From the NCBI GenBank assembly GCA_030827125.1, contig JAURFD010000002.1:221632-285631 (forward strand): DNA of 64,000 nt, given 5' to 3'. Source of the stretch: Candidatus Nanopelagicales bacterium. Lineage in GTDB: Bacteria > Actinomycetota > Actinomycetes > S36-B12. Every line of letters begins with the position of its first letter. Positions within the stretch are counted from its first letter, which is position 1. A program made the position numbers and the translations under genes. Positions 47,226-55,834 of the stretch are shown piece after piece. The notes under the pieces are model-generated. The model saw nothing but the letters and a program-made list of their open reading frames with translations, did no database searches and had not been told where the DNA came from.

Positions 47226-48040
47226 CCGCCTGTCGCCTCGTCGACGAACCGCTCGCCGGTACCGCGCCACGAGCCGATACCTGGTGGCTCGTTGAGGACT
47301 CAGGACCCTGGGGTGATCGGGCCCCGGCCACGAGCAGGCGTCACGGGGTCCGTGATCTGGCCAGCGATGCCCTCCGTCGCGTCCTCCTCGTGCGACCCAC
47401 GGTGCGCCGCAAGGACGCCGAGGATCGAGCGCTCACCATCTGGATCGTCTCCGGCAGCGGGGGCCTGCCGCGGCGTCACGTCACCTCGCATCCGGCCGAG
47501 ATTGTGGACTGGCCCGTATCGGGGGACCCGAGCGCCCAACAGGACGACGAGACAGCAGACGCACCCACGCTGCTGATCTGCACCAACTCCGCGCGCGACG
47601 CCTGCTGCGGCATCGCCGGCCGCGAACTGGTGCGTCACCTCGGAGCGAGGATCGGCGTGTGGGAGTCTTCCCATCTCGGCGGCCATCGATTCGCCCCAAC
47701 GGCTCTGCAGACACGACAGGGAATGGTCTACGGCCGGCTCACCCCCGAAGCCGCCATCGTCACCTTGGATGCGGACGCCCTCGACCCGGCCCTCGGGGCC
47801 TTTATGCGCGGCTCTCCCGCACTTGATCCCGCGGCCCAGGTCGCCGAACTCGCCGTTCTCACCCAATGGGGCATCCGCGGCGCAGTGACCGCGACGACGG
47901 ACACGACGGTGGGCATGGATCTTGGCGACGGGCGCCGCGCCACCGTCACGGTGCGGCCTGTCCCTCTCAACCCGCGGCCGGTGTCCTGCGGCGCCGAGCC
48001 CACGGCGGGTACCGCCTGGGAGGCTACCCAGGTCGTCTAG
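47222..48040 (+). CDS. Apd1/sucrase-ferredoxin-like thioredoxin-fold [2Fe-2S] protein
   Basis: 272 residues. The cluster motifs of the Apd1/Aim32 family are present: C-x7/8-C in [19 protein letters not shown] and H-x-G-G-H in [16 protein letters not shown]. These proteins bind a His/Cys-ligated [2Fe-2S] cluster; redox partners are unclear. The GTG start overlaps the parC stop (GTGA). The end overlaps by 4 bases with the convergent FprA-like reductase gene, a possible electron partner (inference). Confidence 0.82.
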   Translation: MTACRLVDEPLAGTAPRADTWWLVEDSGPWGDRAPATSRRHGVRDLASDALRRVLLVRPTVRRKDAEDRALTIWIVSGSGGLPRRHVTSHPAEIVDWPVSGDPSAQQDDETADAPTLLICTNSARDACCGIAGRELVRHLGARIGVWESSHLGGHRFAPTALQTRQGMVYGRLTPEAAIVTLDADALDPALGAFMRGSPALDPAAQVAELAVLTQWGIRGAVTATTDTTVGMDLGDGRRATVTVRPVPLNPRPVSCGAEPTAGTAWEATQVV

Positions 48041-49389
48041 CGGGATGCGGCCAGAAGATCCTCACGCGTGTGCACCGTGGTCCGGTCTCGACCGGCACGT
48101 GCGCCGAGAGCGCGCTCGGCCTCATCGATACGGCGCCACCCGTCATGATCGACGACCTGCCAACCGGTCAGCGCCGCATCCACGGCAGCCGCCGTGGCAC
48201 CCCCTGCAGCCCCGAGCAGTCCGGCCTGCGCATCGGCGAGAAGACCGCTCACCGTCTGCACGGCACACTTCTTGTTGGTCCCAATGATCCCACTGGGGCC
48301 TCGCTTGATCCACCCGGTGACATAGAGGCCGGGAATAGGTCCCCCGTCGCCGAGAACCCGTCCCTCGTCATTGGGGATCACGTGGCGGGAACCGTCAAAC
48401 GGAACATCGTCGAGGGGTAGACCCCGGTAGCCCACACTCCGGATCACCACGTCGACGGGGAGCGTGGACGTCTCGCCGGTACCGGTCGCGCGTCCCTCGG
48501 CATCGATGATGGTCCGCTCAAGGACGAGCTCTTGCACACGGCCGTCGCCGCGGATCTCCACGGGCCGTGAACGAAAATGCACATGAATCATGCGCGGCTG
48601 GTCCGCCACCGAACGCTCCAACCACTCGGCAATGACTGCAACGTTGCGGGCGGTGGCCTTGTCAGACGCGATGGCCGAGGCGCTCGCCGGATCATCGACC
48701 TCGGCACCTCCATCGACGACGATGCCGCATTCACTCAGCTCGCCGAGCTCGCGCAGTTCCTTCGTCGTCCAATTGGCCTGCGCCGGTCCGCGCCGACCAA
48801 TGAGGTGCACCTCGCGCACCGAGGACGCACGCAAGGCGTCGAAGACGTGCTGGGGCATGTCGGTGTGCTCGATTTCGCCGGGTGACTTGCTGAGGACGCG
48901 CGTGACGTCCACGGCAACATTGCCCACGCCGATGACCGCGACACTGCGTGCGCGAGCAAGGAGGTCGGTGAACTCATCGGGGTCCATGTCCGGATGCCCC
49001 GTGTACCAGTTCACGAAGTCCGTGGCGGCAATGCTGCCTTCGAGATCCTCGCCCGGAATCTGAAGTTCGCGATCGCGCGAGGCGCCATAGGCAAGAATGA
49101 TCGCGTCATAGAACTGTTCCATCTGGGCCCAGGTGAGATCCGTGCCGACCTCGACATTGCCAAGGAAACGGACCCCCGGACGATCGAAGATCGCGTCCAG
49201 CTTGTCGCGTACGGAGCGAATGCTCAGGTGGTCAGGCGCGACGCCGTAGCGCACCAGCCCGAACGGCGTCGGAAGGCGGTCGATGACATCTACGGTGACG
49301 GGCACGTCATCTTGGGATGCCAGGGCGTCGGCGGCATACAACCCGGAAGGGCCAGCGCCCACGATGGCTACGCGCAGCGGACGATCCAT
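48037..49389 (-). CDS. FAD-dependent ferredoxin-NADP reductase (FprA/adrenodoxin-reductase type)
   Basis: 450 residues. FAD motif VAIVGAGPSGLYAADAL; PTPFGLVRYGVAPDHLSIRS; NADP motif VAVIGVGNVAVDVTRVLSKS; HLIGRRGPAQANWTTKELRE; and the C-terminal TGWIKRGPSGIIGTNKKCA diagnostic of FprA. Transfers electrons from NADPH to a ferredoxin. As the last gene of the Rieske operon, it is the likely reductase for the Rieske ferredoxin at 62938. Start ATG 49389, 13 bases after the HAD gene. Confidence 0.9.
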   Translation of the reverse strand: MDRPLRVAIVGAGPSGLYAADALASQDDVPVTVDVIDRLPTPFGLVRYGVAPDHLSIRSVRDKLDAIFDRPGVRFLGNVEVGTDLTWAQMEQFYDAIILAYGASRDRELQIPGEDLEGSIAATDFVNWYTGHPDMDPDEFTDLLARARSVAVIGVGNVAVDVTRVLSKSPGEIEHTDMPQHVFDALRASSVREVHLIGRRGPAQANWTTKELRELGELSECGIVVDGGAEVDDPASASAIASDKATARNVAVIAEWLERSVADQPRMIHVHFRSRPVEIRGDGRVQELVLERTIIDAEGRATGTGETSTLPVDVVIRSVGYRGLPLDDVPFDGSRHVIPNDEGRVLGDGGPIPGLYVTGWIKRGPSGIIGTNKKCAVQTVSGLLADAQAGLLGAAGGATAAAVDAALTGWQVVDHDGWRRIDEAERALGARAGRDRTTVHTREDLLAASR

Positions 49390-49402
49390 GTGCTTCTCCT
49401 CG

Positions 49403-50056
49403 TCAGGGCGATCCGGCGTCGAGCCCCAGAAGCGCGCGCGCTTGGGCGAAGCCCGGTCCGGGATCCACCGGGTTGAGATAGACCGTCTGCATGCCGATGG
49501 TCCGCGCGCCCTCGAGGTTGATCGGCTGATCGTCGATGAACACGCACTCTTCCGGAGCCACTCCCATCCGCTCCACCATGAGTTCGTAGGCACGTGGATC
49601 GGGCTTCATCACCCCATCGGTGCGCCCCTCGACCATGAAGTCAAACTCGGCGAGGACCGTCATGGTGTCCACCCATTCCTGGTCGTGGAAGGAGCGAAGA
49701 TCGTTGGTGAGGAGCCCCACGGGAATTCCCGCCGCCTTGGCCTCGGCAATGAGGGCTCGTGCCTCGGGCCGGGTGAGCTCCTCGACGCTACCCCGATAGA
49801 GGTGCGCCATAAAGGCCGGCATCTCGGCAGGTTCACCCGTGAGGTCGGCGAACTCCTCACAGCGGCGGCGCCAGTACTCAGTCTCCTTCATCTCGCCGGA
49901 CTGGAAAACCCGCCAGTCAGCGTCCGCATCCGGGTCAAACGGACCCGTCCACGTCAGGGTTCCCGGGGGCAAACTCATCGACCGCTCCCCCGCCGCGCGC
50001 AACTCAAAGGGGGTCAACAGCACGGGGCCGCCAAAGTCGAAAACCAGGGCGGTCAG
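49403..50056 (-). CDS. HAD family hydrolase, CTG start
   Basis: 217 residues when started at CTG 50056. The catalytic N-terminus LTALVFDFGGPVLLTPFEL (nucleophile Asp7) is only complete with this start; the next usable codon (GTG 50023) would cut off the nucleophile. GGAGGAACA precedes the CTG, and CTGA overlaps the stop of the zinc-ribbon gene. Other motifs: VGLLTNDLRSFHDQEW, MKPDPRAYELM and CVFIDDQPINLEGAR. Resembles the epoxide-hydrolase-N/haloacid-type HAD branch. It may dephosphorylate or dehalogenate a pathway intermediate; the substrate is unknown. Confidence 0.8.
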   Translation of the reverse strand: MTALVFDFGGPVLLTPFELRAAGERSMSLPPGTLTWTGPFDPDADADWRVFQSGEMKETEYWRRRCEEFADLTGEPAEMPAFMAHLYRGSVEELTRPEARALIAEAKAAGIPVGLLTNDLRSFHDQEWVDTMTVLAEFDFMVEGRTDGVMKPDPRAYELMVERMGVAPEECVFIDDQPINLEGARTIGMQTVYLNPVDPGPGFAQARALLGLDAGSP

Positions 50057-50346
50057 TGTTCCTCCTCGGCGATGGTGACCATGCCGTAGCGCACCACATC
50101 ACCGAACCAACCGCACTCACCACACCAGGTCATGAAGACACGCTGATCCGAGGACCAGTACTCCGTGGAGATGCCTCCATGGATCTCGATGCTCGACGCG
50201 CACATGGGGCAATACCGAGGTCGATCGAGCAAGTGCCGCTCGGCGTCACCGGCGAACCATGACCCGGGCGACGGCAGACGATGCGGATCCGGGGGCATCT
50301 CACTCAAGGCGACACTCCAGGACTGCGTCGAGTCAGACTCATGCAT
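50053..50346 (-). CDS. Small zinc-ribbon protein in the Rieske oxygenase operon
   Basis: 97 residues. RPRYCPMCASSIEIHGG and FMTWCGECGWFGDVVRYG give two CxxC knuckles about 30 residues apart, a zinc ribbon or rubredoxin-like site. The start ATG overlaps the oxygenase gene by 8 bases and the stop overlaps the HAD start, so translation is coupled. No family recognised. Possibly an assembly or regulatory partner of the oxygenase (inference). Confidence 0.75.
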   Translation of the reverse strand: MHESDSTQSWSVALSEMPPDPHRLPSPGSWFAGDAERHLLDRPRYCPMCASSIEIHGGISTEYWSSDQRVFMTWCGECGWFGDVVRYGMVTIAEEEH

Positions 50347-51598
50347 CTGCGCCGGCCTTCTCGCGGCGAGCCCAGGCGTCCTCGTGGAGATCAAGCAGCT
50401 GCTGCTTGATCGGGCTGTAGCGCATCGAGCCCATGTTGATGAAGGCCGCCGCGAACTCTCGCTCGGCACCGAACTTGTCCCGCTCACACGGAAGGGGGAT
50501 GACGTCGTGCTTCTCGCGGATGGTGCCGATCGGATCCTCGCCTTTGGCGACCTTCTTCATGTTCTCCTTGAACATCTTGCGAAGCATCGCGACGCCGGCG
50601 TCCGAACGACCCAGGTGCTCCTGAGTCCGATCCGTGATGGCACCCTGCGAGACCCAGGCCATGATGTCCTGGCCCTCGATGTAGTCGGTGATGAATCGAC
50701 CCTGCTCATCACGCCACTGGTACTCGTAGACCTCGGGGCGATCCTGCGCCTCCCACGCGCCACCTTCGGGATGGTGCAGGGAGTAGAACAACTTCCAGGT
50801 CGTGGTCTCGTCGATGGGGACGCGGATCTGCATCTGGTCGATGCCGGCACCACCCACGCGCATGTAGAACGGGAAAACGAGCGGGTGCCCCACCTTCCAG
50901 TCATCGTTCTCCTCCGTGCCCCCCTCTTGGACTCGTCGCTTGAGGATGCCCCACTCCATCTCCTCGAAGCCGACCTTCAGGTGCTTCTTCTGGAAGGACT
51001 TGGGGGCATCGAAGCCCTGCGTCTGACCGAGGAACTCGAAGTAGTAACCGTGCAGCCACTCCACGTGGTGCGGATCCACGGAATTCTCCATGATCTGCAG
51101 CCAACTGCAGGGCAGGGTCGAGTGGCCGACATCGCGGATGCCGTCCTCGACGAAGACATCGAATCGGGGCAGTTCGGGGGCGGGGTCAGGACCTACGTAC
51201 ACCCACACCATGCCACCCATGACCTGGGCCTTGCCAGCCTTCTGCTTGACCCGGTCACGGAAGTTCTGGTTGTCGGCCTCAGCAGGCTGCTCAAGACAGT
51301 TGCCATCGAAGTCCCACTTCCAGCCGTGGTAACCGCAGCGGATGCCGTCCTCGTGCACGACACCGTAGGTGAGAGACGCGCTGCGATGCGGGCACTGCTC
51401 CAGCACGATTCCGTACTTGCCACTCTTGGGTGTCTTGAACAGCGTCCAGTTCTCACTGAGCAGCCGGACCGTCTTGCTCGGCACGGTGTCGAAATCCTGC
51501 TCAAAGGCGATCGGGTACCAGTAGCGCCGCAGCAACTCCCCCATCGGAGTCCCGGGACCGATGCGGGTGAGTTCTTCGTTCTGCTCAACGGTCAGCAT
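50339..51598 (-). CDS. Rieske non-heme iron oxygenase, alpha subunit
   Basis: 419 residues. The Rieske [2Fe-2S] ligands are Cys69/His71 (EQCPHRSASL) and Cys88/His91 (RCGYHGWKWDFDG). The mononuclear iron site is N172-x2-D175-x2-H178-x4-H183 in MENSVDPHHVEWLHG. It belongs to the phthalate dioxygenase/vanillate demethylase-like class, which works with a reductase and ferredoxin and needs no beta subunit. The substrate is unknown; context suggests an aromatic or aryl-phosphate compound. GAAGGGAAGACC precedes the ATG. Transcribed away from a 196-base gap downstream of the dikinase genes. Confidence 0.93.
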   Translation of the reverse strand: MLTVEQNEELTRIGPGTPMGELLRRYWYPIAFEQDFDTVPSKTVRLLSENWTLFKTPKSGKYGIVLEQCPHRSASLTYGVVHEDGIRCGYHGWKWDFDGNCLEQPAEADNQNFRDRVKQKAGKAQVMGGMVWVYVGPDPAPELPRFDVFVEDGIRDVGHSTLPCSWLQIMENSVDPHHVEWLHGYYFEFLGQTQGFDAPKSFQKKHLKVGFEEMEWGILKRRVQEGGTEENDDWKVGHPLVFPFYMRVGGAGIDQMQIRVPIDETTTWKLFYSLHHPEGGAWEAQDRPEVYEYQWRDEQGRFITDYIEGQDIMAWVSQGAITDRTQEHLGRSDAGVAMLRKMFKENMKKVAKGEDPIGTIREKHDVIPLPCERDKFGAEREFAAAFINMGSMRYSPIKQQLLDLHEDAWARREKAGADA

Positions 51599-51712
51599 GG
51601 TCTTCCCTTCCCATTGCCGGTGCCTCGCACCACCGGATCTTGCCAGTTACGTTACAAATGATCGGTCCTCGACGGGGCAGGCTCGTCCCGTGGGGAGGGA
51701 CGCACCCGGAGA

Positions 51713-51730
51713 AGGGGACTTTGGTCCCCT
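51713..51730 (-). terminator. Hairpin between dikinase and Rieske genes
   Basis: AGGGGAC / GTCCCCT arms (7 bp) around a 4-base loop, in a GC-rich setting without a T-run. Positioned about 65 bases after the stop of the upstream gene; may terminate or stabilise part of the transcript so that the oxygenase genes have their own promoter. Weak evidence. Confidence 0.45.
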
Positions 51731-51769
51731 CCCCCGGGCCGCGCCACTGTGTAGAGCGGTGGATCGTCC

Positions 51770-51790
51770 GTTCAACCTGCTCAGTTGAAC
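51770..51790. promoter_or_regulatory. Inverted repeat after the PpsA-like gene
   Basis: GTTCAAC-n7-GTTGAAC: perfect 7-bp arms, 4 bases beyond the stop codon of the PpsA-like gene. Could be a protein-binding site or an RNA hairpin. No strong promoter elements recognised around it. Confidence 0.4.
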
Positions 51791-51794
51791 TTCG

Positions 51795-53603
51795 TCAGTC
51801 GATCTTGGTGACGACGCCGGTGTTGCCGTCGACCCGGATGCGATCGCCAGTCGAGATGGTGCTCGTGGCGAACGACGTCCCGGTGACTGCTGGCAGTCCG
51901 TACTCACGGCACACGATGGCGGCGTGACTCATCATGCCGCCGGTATCAGTGACCGTGGCCGCGATCTTGCCGAAGATCGGGGCCCAGGACGGAGCCGTCA
52001 ACGGTGCAACCAGGATCTCGCCTTCTTGAACCTCGGCGATTTGATCCGGCGAGAAGATGACACGAGCCACACCCTCGACCACACCCGGTGAAGCGGACAT
52101 CCCCTTCAGGCTCCCGTCGGCATTGTCCGCCGCGCCAAGCCACCCGTCGACCGACTCCGAGGTGACGCCCCAGAGCATGACGGTGAACGGTTCGGTGATC
52201 ACCTCCGGCGGCGTGCCGAGAGCAGGCGGTGGCTTCTGCTTCTTGCAGGCCTCCACCATGGCGCGGCGCTGCTTGATGATCGGCGGCCAGTACTTCGGGC
52301 CACGAGCGGGCTCAGGCGCAGCCCAGGAGGTGTACAGATCGGTGATGGCATCGTGCACTTCGCCGCGATGCATGTAGAAGATGTCATCCGGTTGCTCGAT
52401 GAAGCTCTCCTTGACGAAGACCGAACCAATCGCACGCATCTTGCGCCAGATCACCGAGTGGGTCCAGTGCTCGACGTAGAAATTGTGGTTCTCAACGTAC
52501 GGGAACACAACGCGCGCGAGCCCGAGCTTGCCCTGGAAGGCCTCGCGATCCTCATCACTCGCAAGCAGCTCGGTGTACTCCGCCACGATCCGATCACGCT
52601 CAGCGTGAATGGCTTCCAACGGACGAGCGATGTCTTCACCCTTGTTCAGCTTGTCGATGTAGTTCTTGATGAAGTCGAAGGGGACCTCGACGTTCTCGAT
52701 CCAGATCTTGTCCTTGTGGTAGAAACCGGAACCGGTGGAGAAGTTGAACCACGGCTCCGCAGACTCCTCAAAGGAGGCGATCCAGGCCCGGCCAGCTTCG
52801 CTGCCCTTGAGCGTCTCGCACGTCGTCTCGACATCACCCGAGCCGAACGCGTCGGCCACACCTGACTCCTTGGCCAGGCGCGCGAGGCGCTTGAGCTCCT
52901 CGTCGGGCCGGAAGAGATCGACCTCGACACCGGCCACCATCTTGGCGATGGCCAGGTCCGGGATGTTCGGCCATGCGGTCTTGCAGAACCCGAAGAAGTC
53001 CAGGTAGGCCGCGTAGCCGAGGTTCAAGAACTCGAAGTGGTAATTCCAGATCTCGGCTACGGCCGTGAGCAGGTCGTTGTAGGCCTTGTAAAGATCGAAT
53101 CCGCTGGTCTTGCCGTGGCCTTCCTGCACGACGGAGAAGTCCTCGAAGTCCGGGAGCGGCTCGATCTCGATCGCCTCGAGGCGACCGACCAGGGCACGAA
53201 CCTTCAGCATCCACTTGTCGTAGAGGTCATTCCAGTTCATGAAGTAGTAGCCGGCACGCTCCATGAACATGCCCGCACGCTTCTCAATGTCGGCCGGGTC
53301 GGCCGGCACCGGCGACAGGTAGACGTAGCCGTTGAGCAGACGCACGCTGAGTCCGTTTGCCGGAGGCACGATGAAGACGCGGCTGTTGTACTGGCTCAGC
53401 GCCCCGAAAGCGAGGTCGATGATCGACGCATCCCATGGAGGCAGCGGATCCGGCCAGTGCATTCCGTCCTGAAACCAGAAGACGGAGTCTTCATAGTCCT
53501 TGCGGTCCTCGCTGAACACGAGGCCATAGGGATACAGACTCGTCCAGTCCGAGGCACCTTCCGGGGAGGGAACCTCGAACGGGCTGGGGAATCTCTCAGT
53601 CAT
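51795..53603 (-). CDS. PEP-synthase-like phosphohistidine subunit, PpsA (phenylphosphate synthase alpha)-like
   Basis: 602 residues, matching the length of the Thauera phenylphosphate synthase alpha subunit. The C-terminal 100 residues are the PEP-utilising swivelling domain, with the phosphorylatable His560 in TDTGGMMSHAAIVCREYGLP. The first 480 residues are a helical domain of the type found in PpsA/rifampicin phosphotransferase-like proteins (KIWIENVEVPFDFIKNYIDK). The PEP/pyruvate C-terminal barrel is absent, so it should not make PEP. With the ATP-binding subunit next door it probably phosphorylates an aromatic hydroxyl group at the cost of ATP to AMP and Pi (family knowledge plus inference). 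GAGGAG precedes the ATG. Confidence 0.8.
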   Translation of the reverse strand: MTERFPSPFEVPSPEGASDWTSLYPYGLVFSEDRKDYEDSVFWFQDGMHWPDPLPPWDASIIDLAFGALSQYNSRVFIVPPANGLSVRLLNGYVYLSPVPADPADIEKRAGMFMERAGYYFMNWNDLYDKWMLKVRALVGRLEAIEIEPLPDFEDFSVVQEGHGKTSGFDLYKAYNDLLTAVAEIWNYHFEFLNLGYAAYLDFFGFCKTAWPNIPDLAIAKMVAGVEVDLFRPDEELKRLARLAKESGVADAFGSGDVETTCETLKGSEAGRAWIASFEESAEPWFNFSTGSGFYHKDKIWIENVEVPFDFIKNYIDKLNKGEDIARPLEAIHAERDRIVAEYTELLASDEDREAFQGKLGLARVVFPYVENHNFYVEHWTHSVIWRKMRAIGSVFVKESFIEQPDDIFYMHRGEVHDAITDLYTSWAAPEPARGPKYWPPIIKQRRAMVEACKKQKPPPALGTPPEVITEPFTVMLWGVTSESVDGWLGAADNADGSLKGMSASPGVVEGVARVIFSPDQIAEVQEGEILVAPLTAPSWAPIFGKIAATVTDTGGMMSHAAIVCREYGLPAVTGTSFATSTISTGDRIRVDGNTGVVTKID

Positions 53604-53632
53604 GCGCTCTCCTCAGGGTCGATCGGGGGACA

Positions 53633-54712
53633 TCACTTCTTGCGGGCGTGCAATGGATTGACCAACGTGGAGACGATGCTGGCCATGAAGTCAGAGGGAT
53701 TCTGCCCCTCCGTGATGCGCTGTGGTGCCTTCTTGCTCCAAACGGTCTCCGGACGGGCTTGGAGAAGAATGATGTTTTCGCCGTCCGGGAGGTCGAGGTC
53801 GACGGCCCACTCGATGTCCTGGGGGCTTCCGTAGTGGCGCTCCGCCGATCGCGCCAGGCGGGCGATGGCCTTGATCTCGTCGTCGGTGAGCGACGGTTCG
53901 CTCGCCTTGGCAGCGTCACAATCGACCTTTTCGACCGTGTCGTGATCCGTGAGCACAAACTCCGACTCCTTGGTGGAGACATTGCGCTTGCTTACCTCGA
54001 AGAGCACCTTGTCCACCAGGAAGTTGTCTGGCGTGATCTCACCCGACACCACGCCCTCGCCGAATCCCCATGCTGAGTCGATGGCCACGACGGAGCGGTC
54101 TCCGTCCGAGGGGTTCAATGTGAAGGCCACGCCGGCCGACTTGGGTCGCACCATCTTTTGCACCACCACGGCCATCTCGACGGAGCGATGCTCGTAGCCC
54201 ATCACCACGCGATAGCACGTGGCGCGATCGGTGAACAGGCTCGCCCAGCAACGACGTACGGCATCCACAACATCGTCTCCACCGCGCACCCACAGGTAGG
54301 TGTCGTGTTCGCCGGCGAAGGACGCATCCGGGGAGTCCTCGGAGGTGGCCGACGAGCGAACCGCGACCGGCAAATTCACCGTGTCTGCCATACGGCATAG
54401 CTCGTCGTAGGACCGGCGGATCTCCGCTTCAACCTCTCCCGGCAGCGGCATCGTGCGAATCGCATCCCGCACCTCACTACACACCCGCGACACCATGTCG
54501 GTGTCCTCGGTGTTGAGACCGTGGAGGAGGCGGGCCAGCGTCGCGTCAAGGTCCGCCTCGTCATGGGCCCGCCGATAACCGCCCGTCGTGATCGCGAAGC
54601 CGGGGGGGACGGGCAGGCCCGCTCCCGTCATCTCGCCGAGACTCGCGGCCTTGCCGCCGACATCAGCCTTCATACCCGGCCAGTAACTCTGGAACCACAT
54701 CGTGGTGCTCAC
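53633..54712 (-). CDS. PEP/pyruvate-binding ATP-grasp subunit, PpsB (phenylphosphate synthase beta)-like
   Basis: 359 residues, again the size of phenylphosphate synthase beta. Only the N-terminal ATP-grasp domain of PEP synthase is present: VGGKAASLGEMTGAGLPVPP, VAVRSSATSEDSPDASFAGE, VVVQKMVRPKSAGVAFTLNP and the closing IILLQARPETVW. It should bind ATP and phosphorylate the His of the downstream subunit. Start GTG 54712 with GGGGGGAG upstream, overlapping nothing and 3 bases after the histidine-phosphatase stop. Thirty bases separate it from the swivelling subunit. Confidence 0.82.
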   Translation of the reverse strand: MSTTMWFQSYWPGMKADVGGKAASLGEMTGAGLPVPPGFAITTGGYRRAHDEADLDATLARLLHGLNTEDTDMVSRVCSEVRDAIRTMPLPGEVEAEIRRSYDELCRMADTVNLPVAVRSSATSEDSPDASFAGEHDTYLWVRGGDDVVDAVRRCWASLFTDRATCYRVVMGYEHRSVEMAVVVQKMVRPKSAGVAFTLNPSDGDRSVVAIDSAWGFGEGVVSGEITPDNFLVDKVLFEVSKRNVSTKESEFVLTDHDTVEKVDCDAAKASEPSLTDDEIKAIARLARSAERHYGSPQDIEWAVDLDLPDGENIILLQARPETVWSKKAPQRITEGQNPSDFMASIVSTLVNPLHARKK

Positions 54713-54714
54713 GC

Positions 54715-55821
54715 CTACTCCCCCCTTCGCGAGGCTGGCACTGCTTGGCCCTCGAGTCCGGCCCACCAGTCTGGGAAGTCGTCGAGGTTGGGCACGGGGA
54801 CTTCCTGCACGCGGTTGCGGTAGAGCACGACCGCTTCCTTGGAGTCCTTGAGGATCCGCACCCGCACGAACTCGGTGTTGAACGGCTCGCCCGGGTCGTA
54901 TCCCATCGCCCACGTCGCGAAGGCACGGATCGGCCCGGAATGGGTAGCCACGATCGTGGTGTGACCCGGGGATTCCGCATGCATACGCAGAATGCCCGCC
55001 CAGAATCGTCGAACACAGGCAACCGGCGGCTCGAAGGTGAGCATGGGCATGGTGAGCCAGTGCGTAATGGGGTCACCGCCCCCGGATTGGATTCCCCAGA
55101 ACCGATCGACGTCAACCAGCCATTGCGGACGTCCGCCGTCGCGGAGCCGCTCGTACATCTCCATCTCGGAGTGGTACTGCCGGAAAGCTTGCGTGACGTC
55201 GCGGAATCCATCTGGAGTGGCGACCTGGAAGTTCCGAAACTCCTCGTAGGGGCGAATCTCGCCGATGTCAGCTTCGCGACCGAAGAGGACGAGCTGATCG
55301 AGAAGCCCTCGGCGGATCCCCTCCGCCGTCTGCCGTGCCCGGTTGGTGTCCGCGCACCCCATGGTGACCGTGTGCCCGGTCATCACACGACGGGCCAGTT
55401 CCTGGCCACGCCGATGCGACTGCCACGAGCCCATCGGCGTGAGCCCTGACTCCGTGGAGTAGCCCTGGGTCTCACCGTGACGCACGAGGTAGATGTCGGT
55501 GGCGACCGCGGGCATGTGCTCCCGGGCCTCAGGGATGATCTCGCGCGTGCGAGTGACCTCCGCCCAGGCCCGGGTCGCGCCCAGCTCCGCGCCCTCCCAC
55601 AGCGGGACGGGCGCTTCCAGTGAATTGCCATCTTCGCGACGCTCGCGGAAGCGCCGCAGGTAGAGCGGCGTGTTGTCGTCGGCCTCCTCGGGCGTGGCCG
55701 TCGGTGTCGCGGTGCGCGCCTGTCGCTCCTGGTACCGCTGGAGGTACGCGGGAGCATCGGGTCGCTCAGTCCGCGGCAGTGAGACCTTGGCGGTCTCGTG
55801 GCCTGCATCGATGGTCGTCAT
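54715..55821 (-). CDS. Histidine phosphatase family protein with duplicated N-terminal motif
   Basis: 368 residues. The phosphatase domain starts at about residue 108: TDIYLVRHGETQG (Arg114-His115-Gly116), CADTNRARQTAEGIR, and the second catalytic His294 in TTIVATHSGPIRAFATWAMG. The preceding 107 residues are unusual and hold two similar motifs, APAYLQRYQERQAR (24-36) and TPLYLRRFRERRED (51-64). Its position between dioxygenase and dikinase genes suggests that it removes the phosphate put on by the dikinase or regulates it; not demonstrated. ATG preceded by AGGACT. Confidence 0.85.
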   Translation of the reverse strand: MTTIDAGHETAKVSLPRTERPDAPAYLQRYQERQARTATPTATPEEADDNTPLYLRRFRERREDGNSLEAPVPLWEGAELGATRAWAEVTRTREIIPEAREHMPAVATDIYLVRHGETQGYSTESGLTPMGSWQSHRRGQELARRVMTGHTVTMGCADTNRARQTAEGIRRGLLDQLVLFGREADIGEIRPYEEFRNFQVATPDGFRDVTQAFRQYHSEMEMYERLRDGGRPQWLVDVDRFWGIQSGGGDPITHWLTMPMLTFEPPVACVRRFWAGILRMHAESPGHTTIVATHSGPIRAFATWAMGYDPGEPFNTEFVRVRILKDSKEAVVLYRNRVQEVPVPNLDDFPDWWAGLEGQAVPASRRGE

Positions 55822-55834
55822 GGAGTCCTGCCTC

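Noticed and set aside
50165..51661. 498-codon forward frame opposite the Rieske oxygenase
   Set aside because: Leu/Val-rich antisense frame; the oxygenase has all metal ligands.
51640..51665. GTTAC direct repeat upstream of the Rieske gene as a TetR-type operator
   Set aside because: Only two 5-base units without dyad symmetry; too weak to list.
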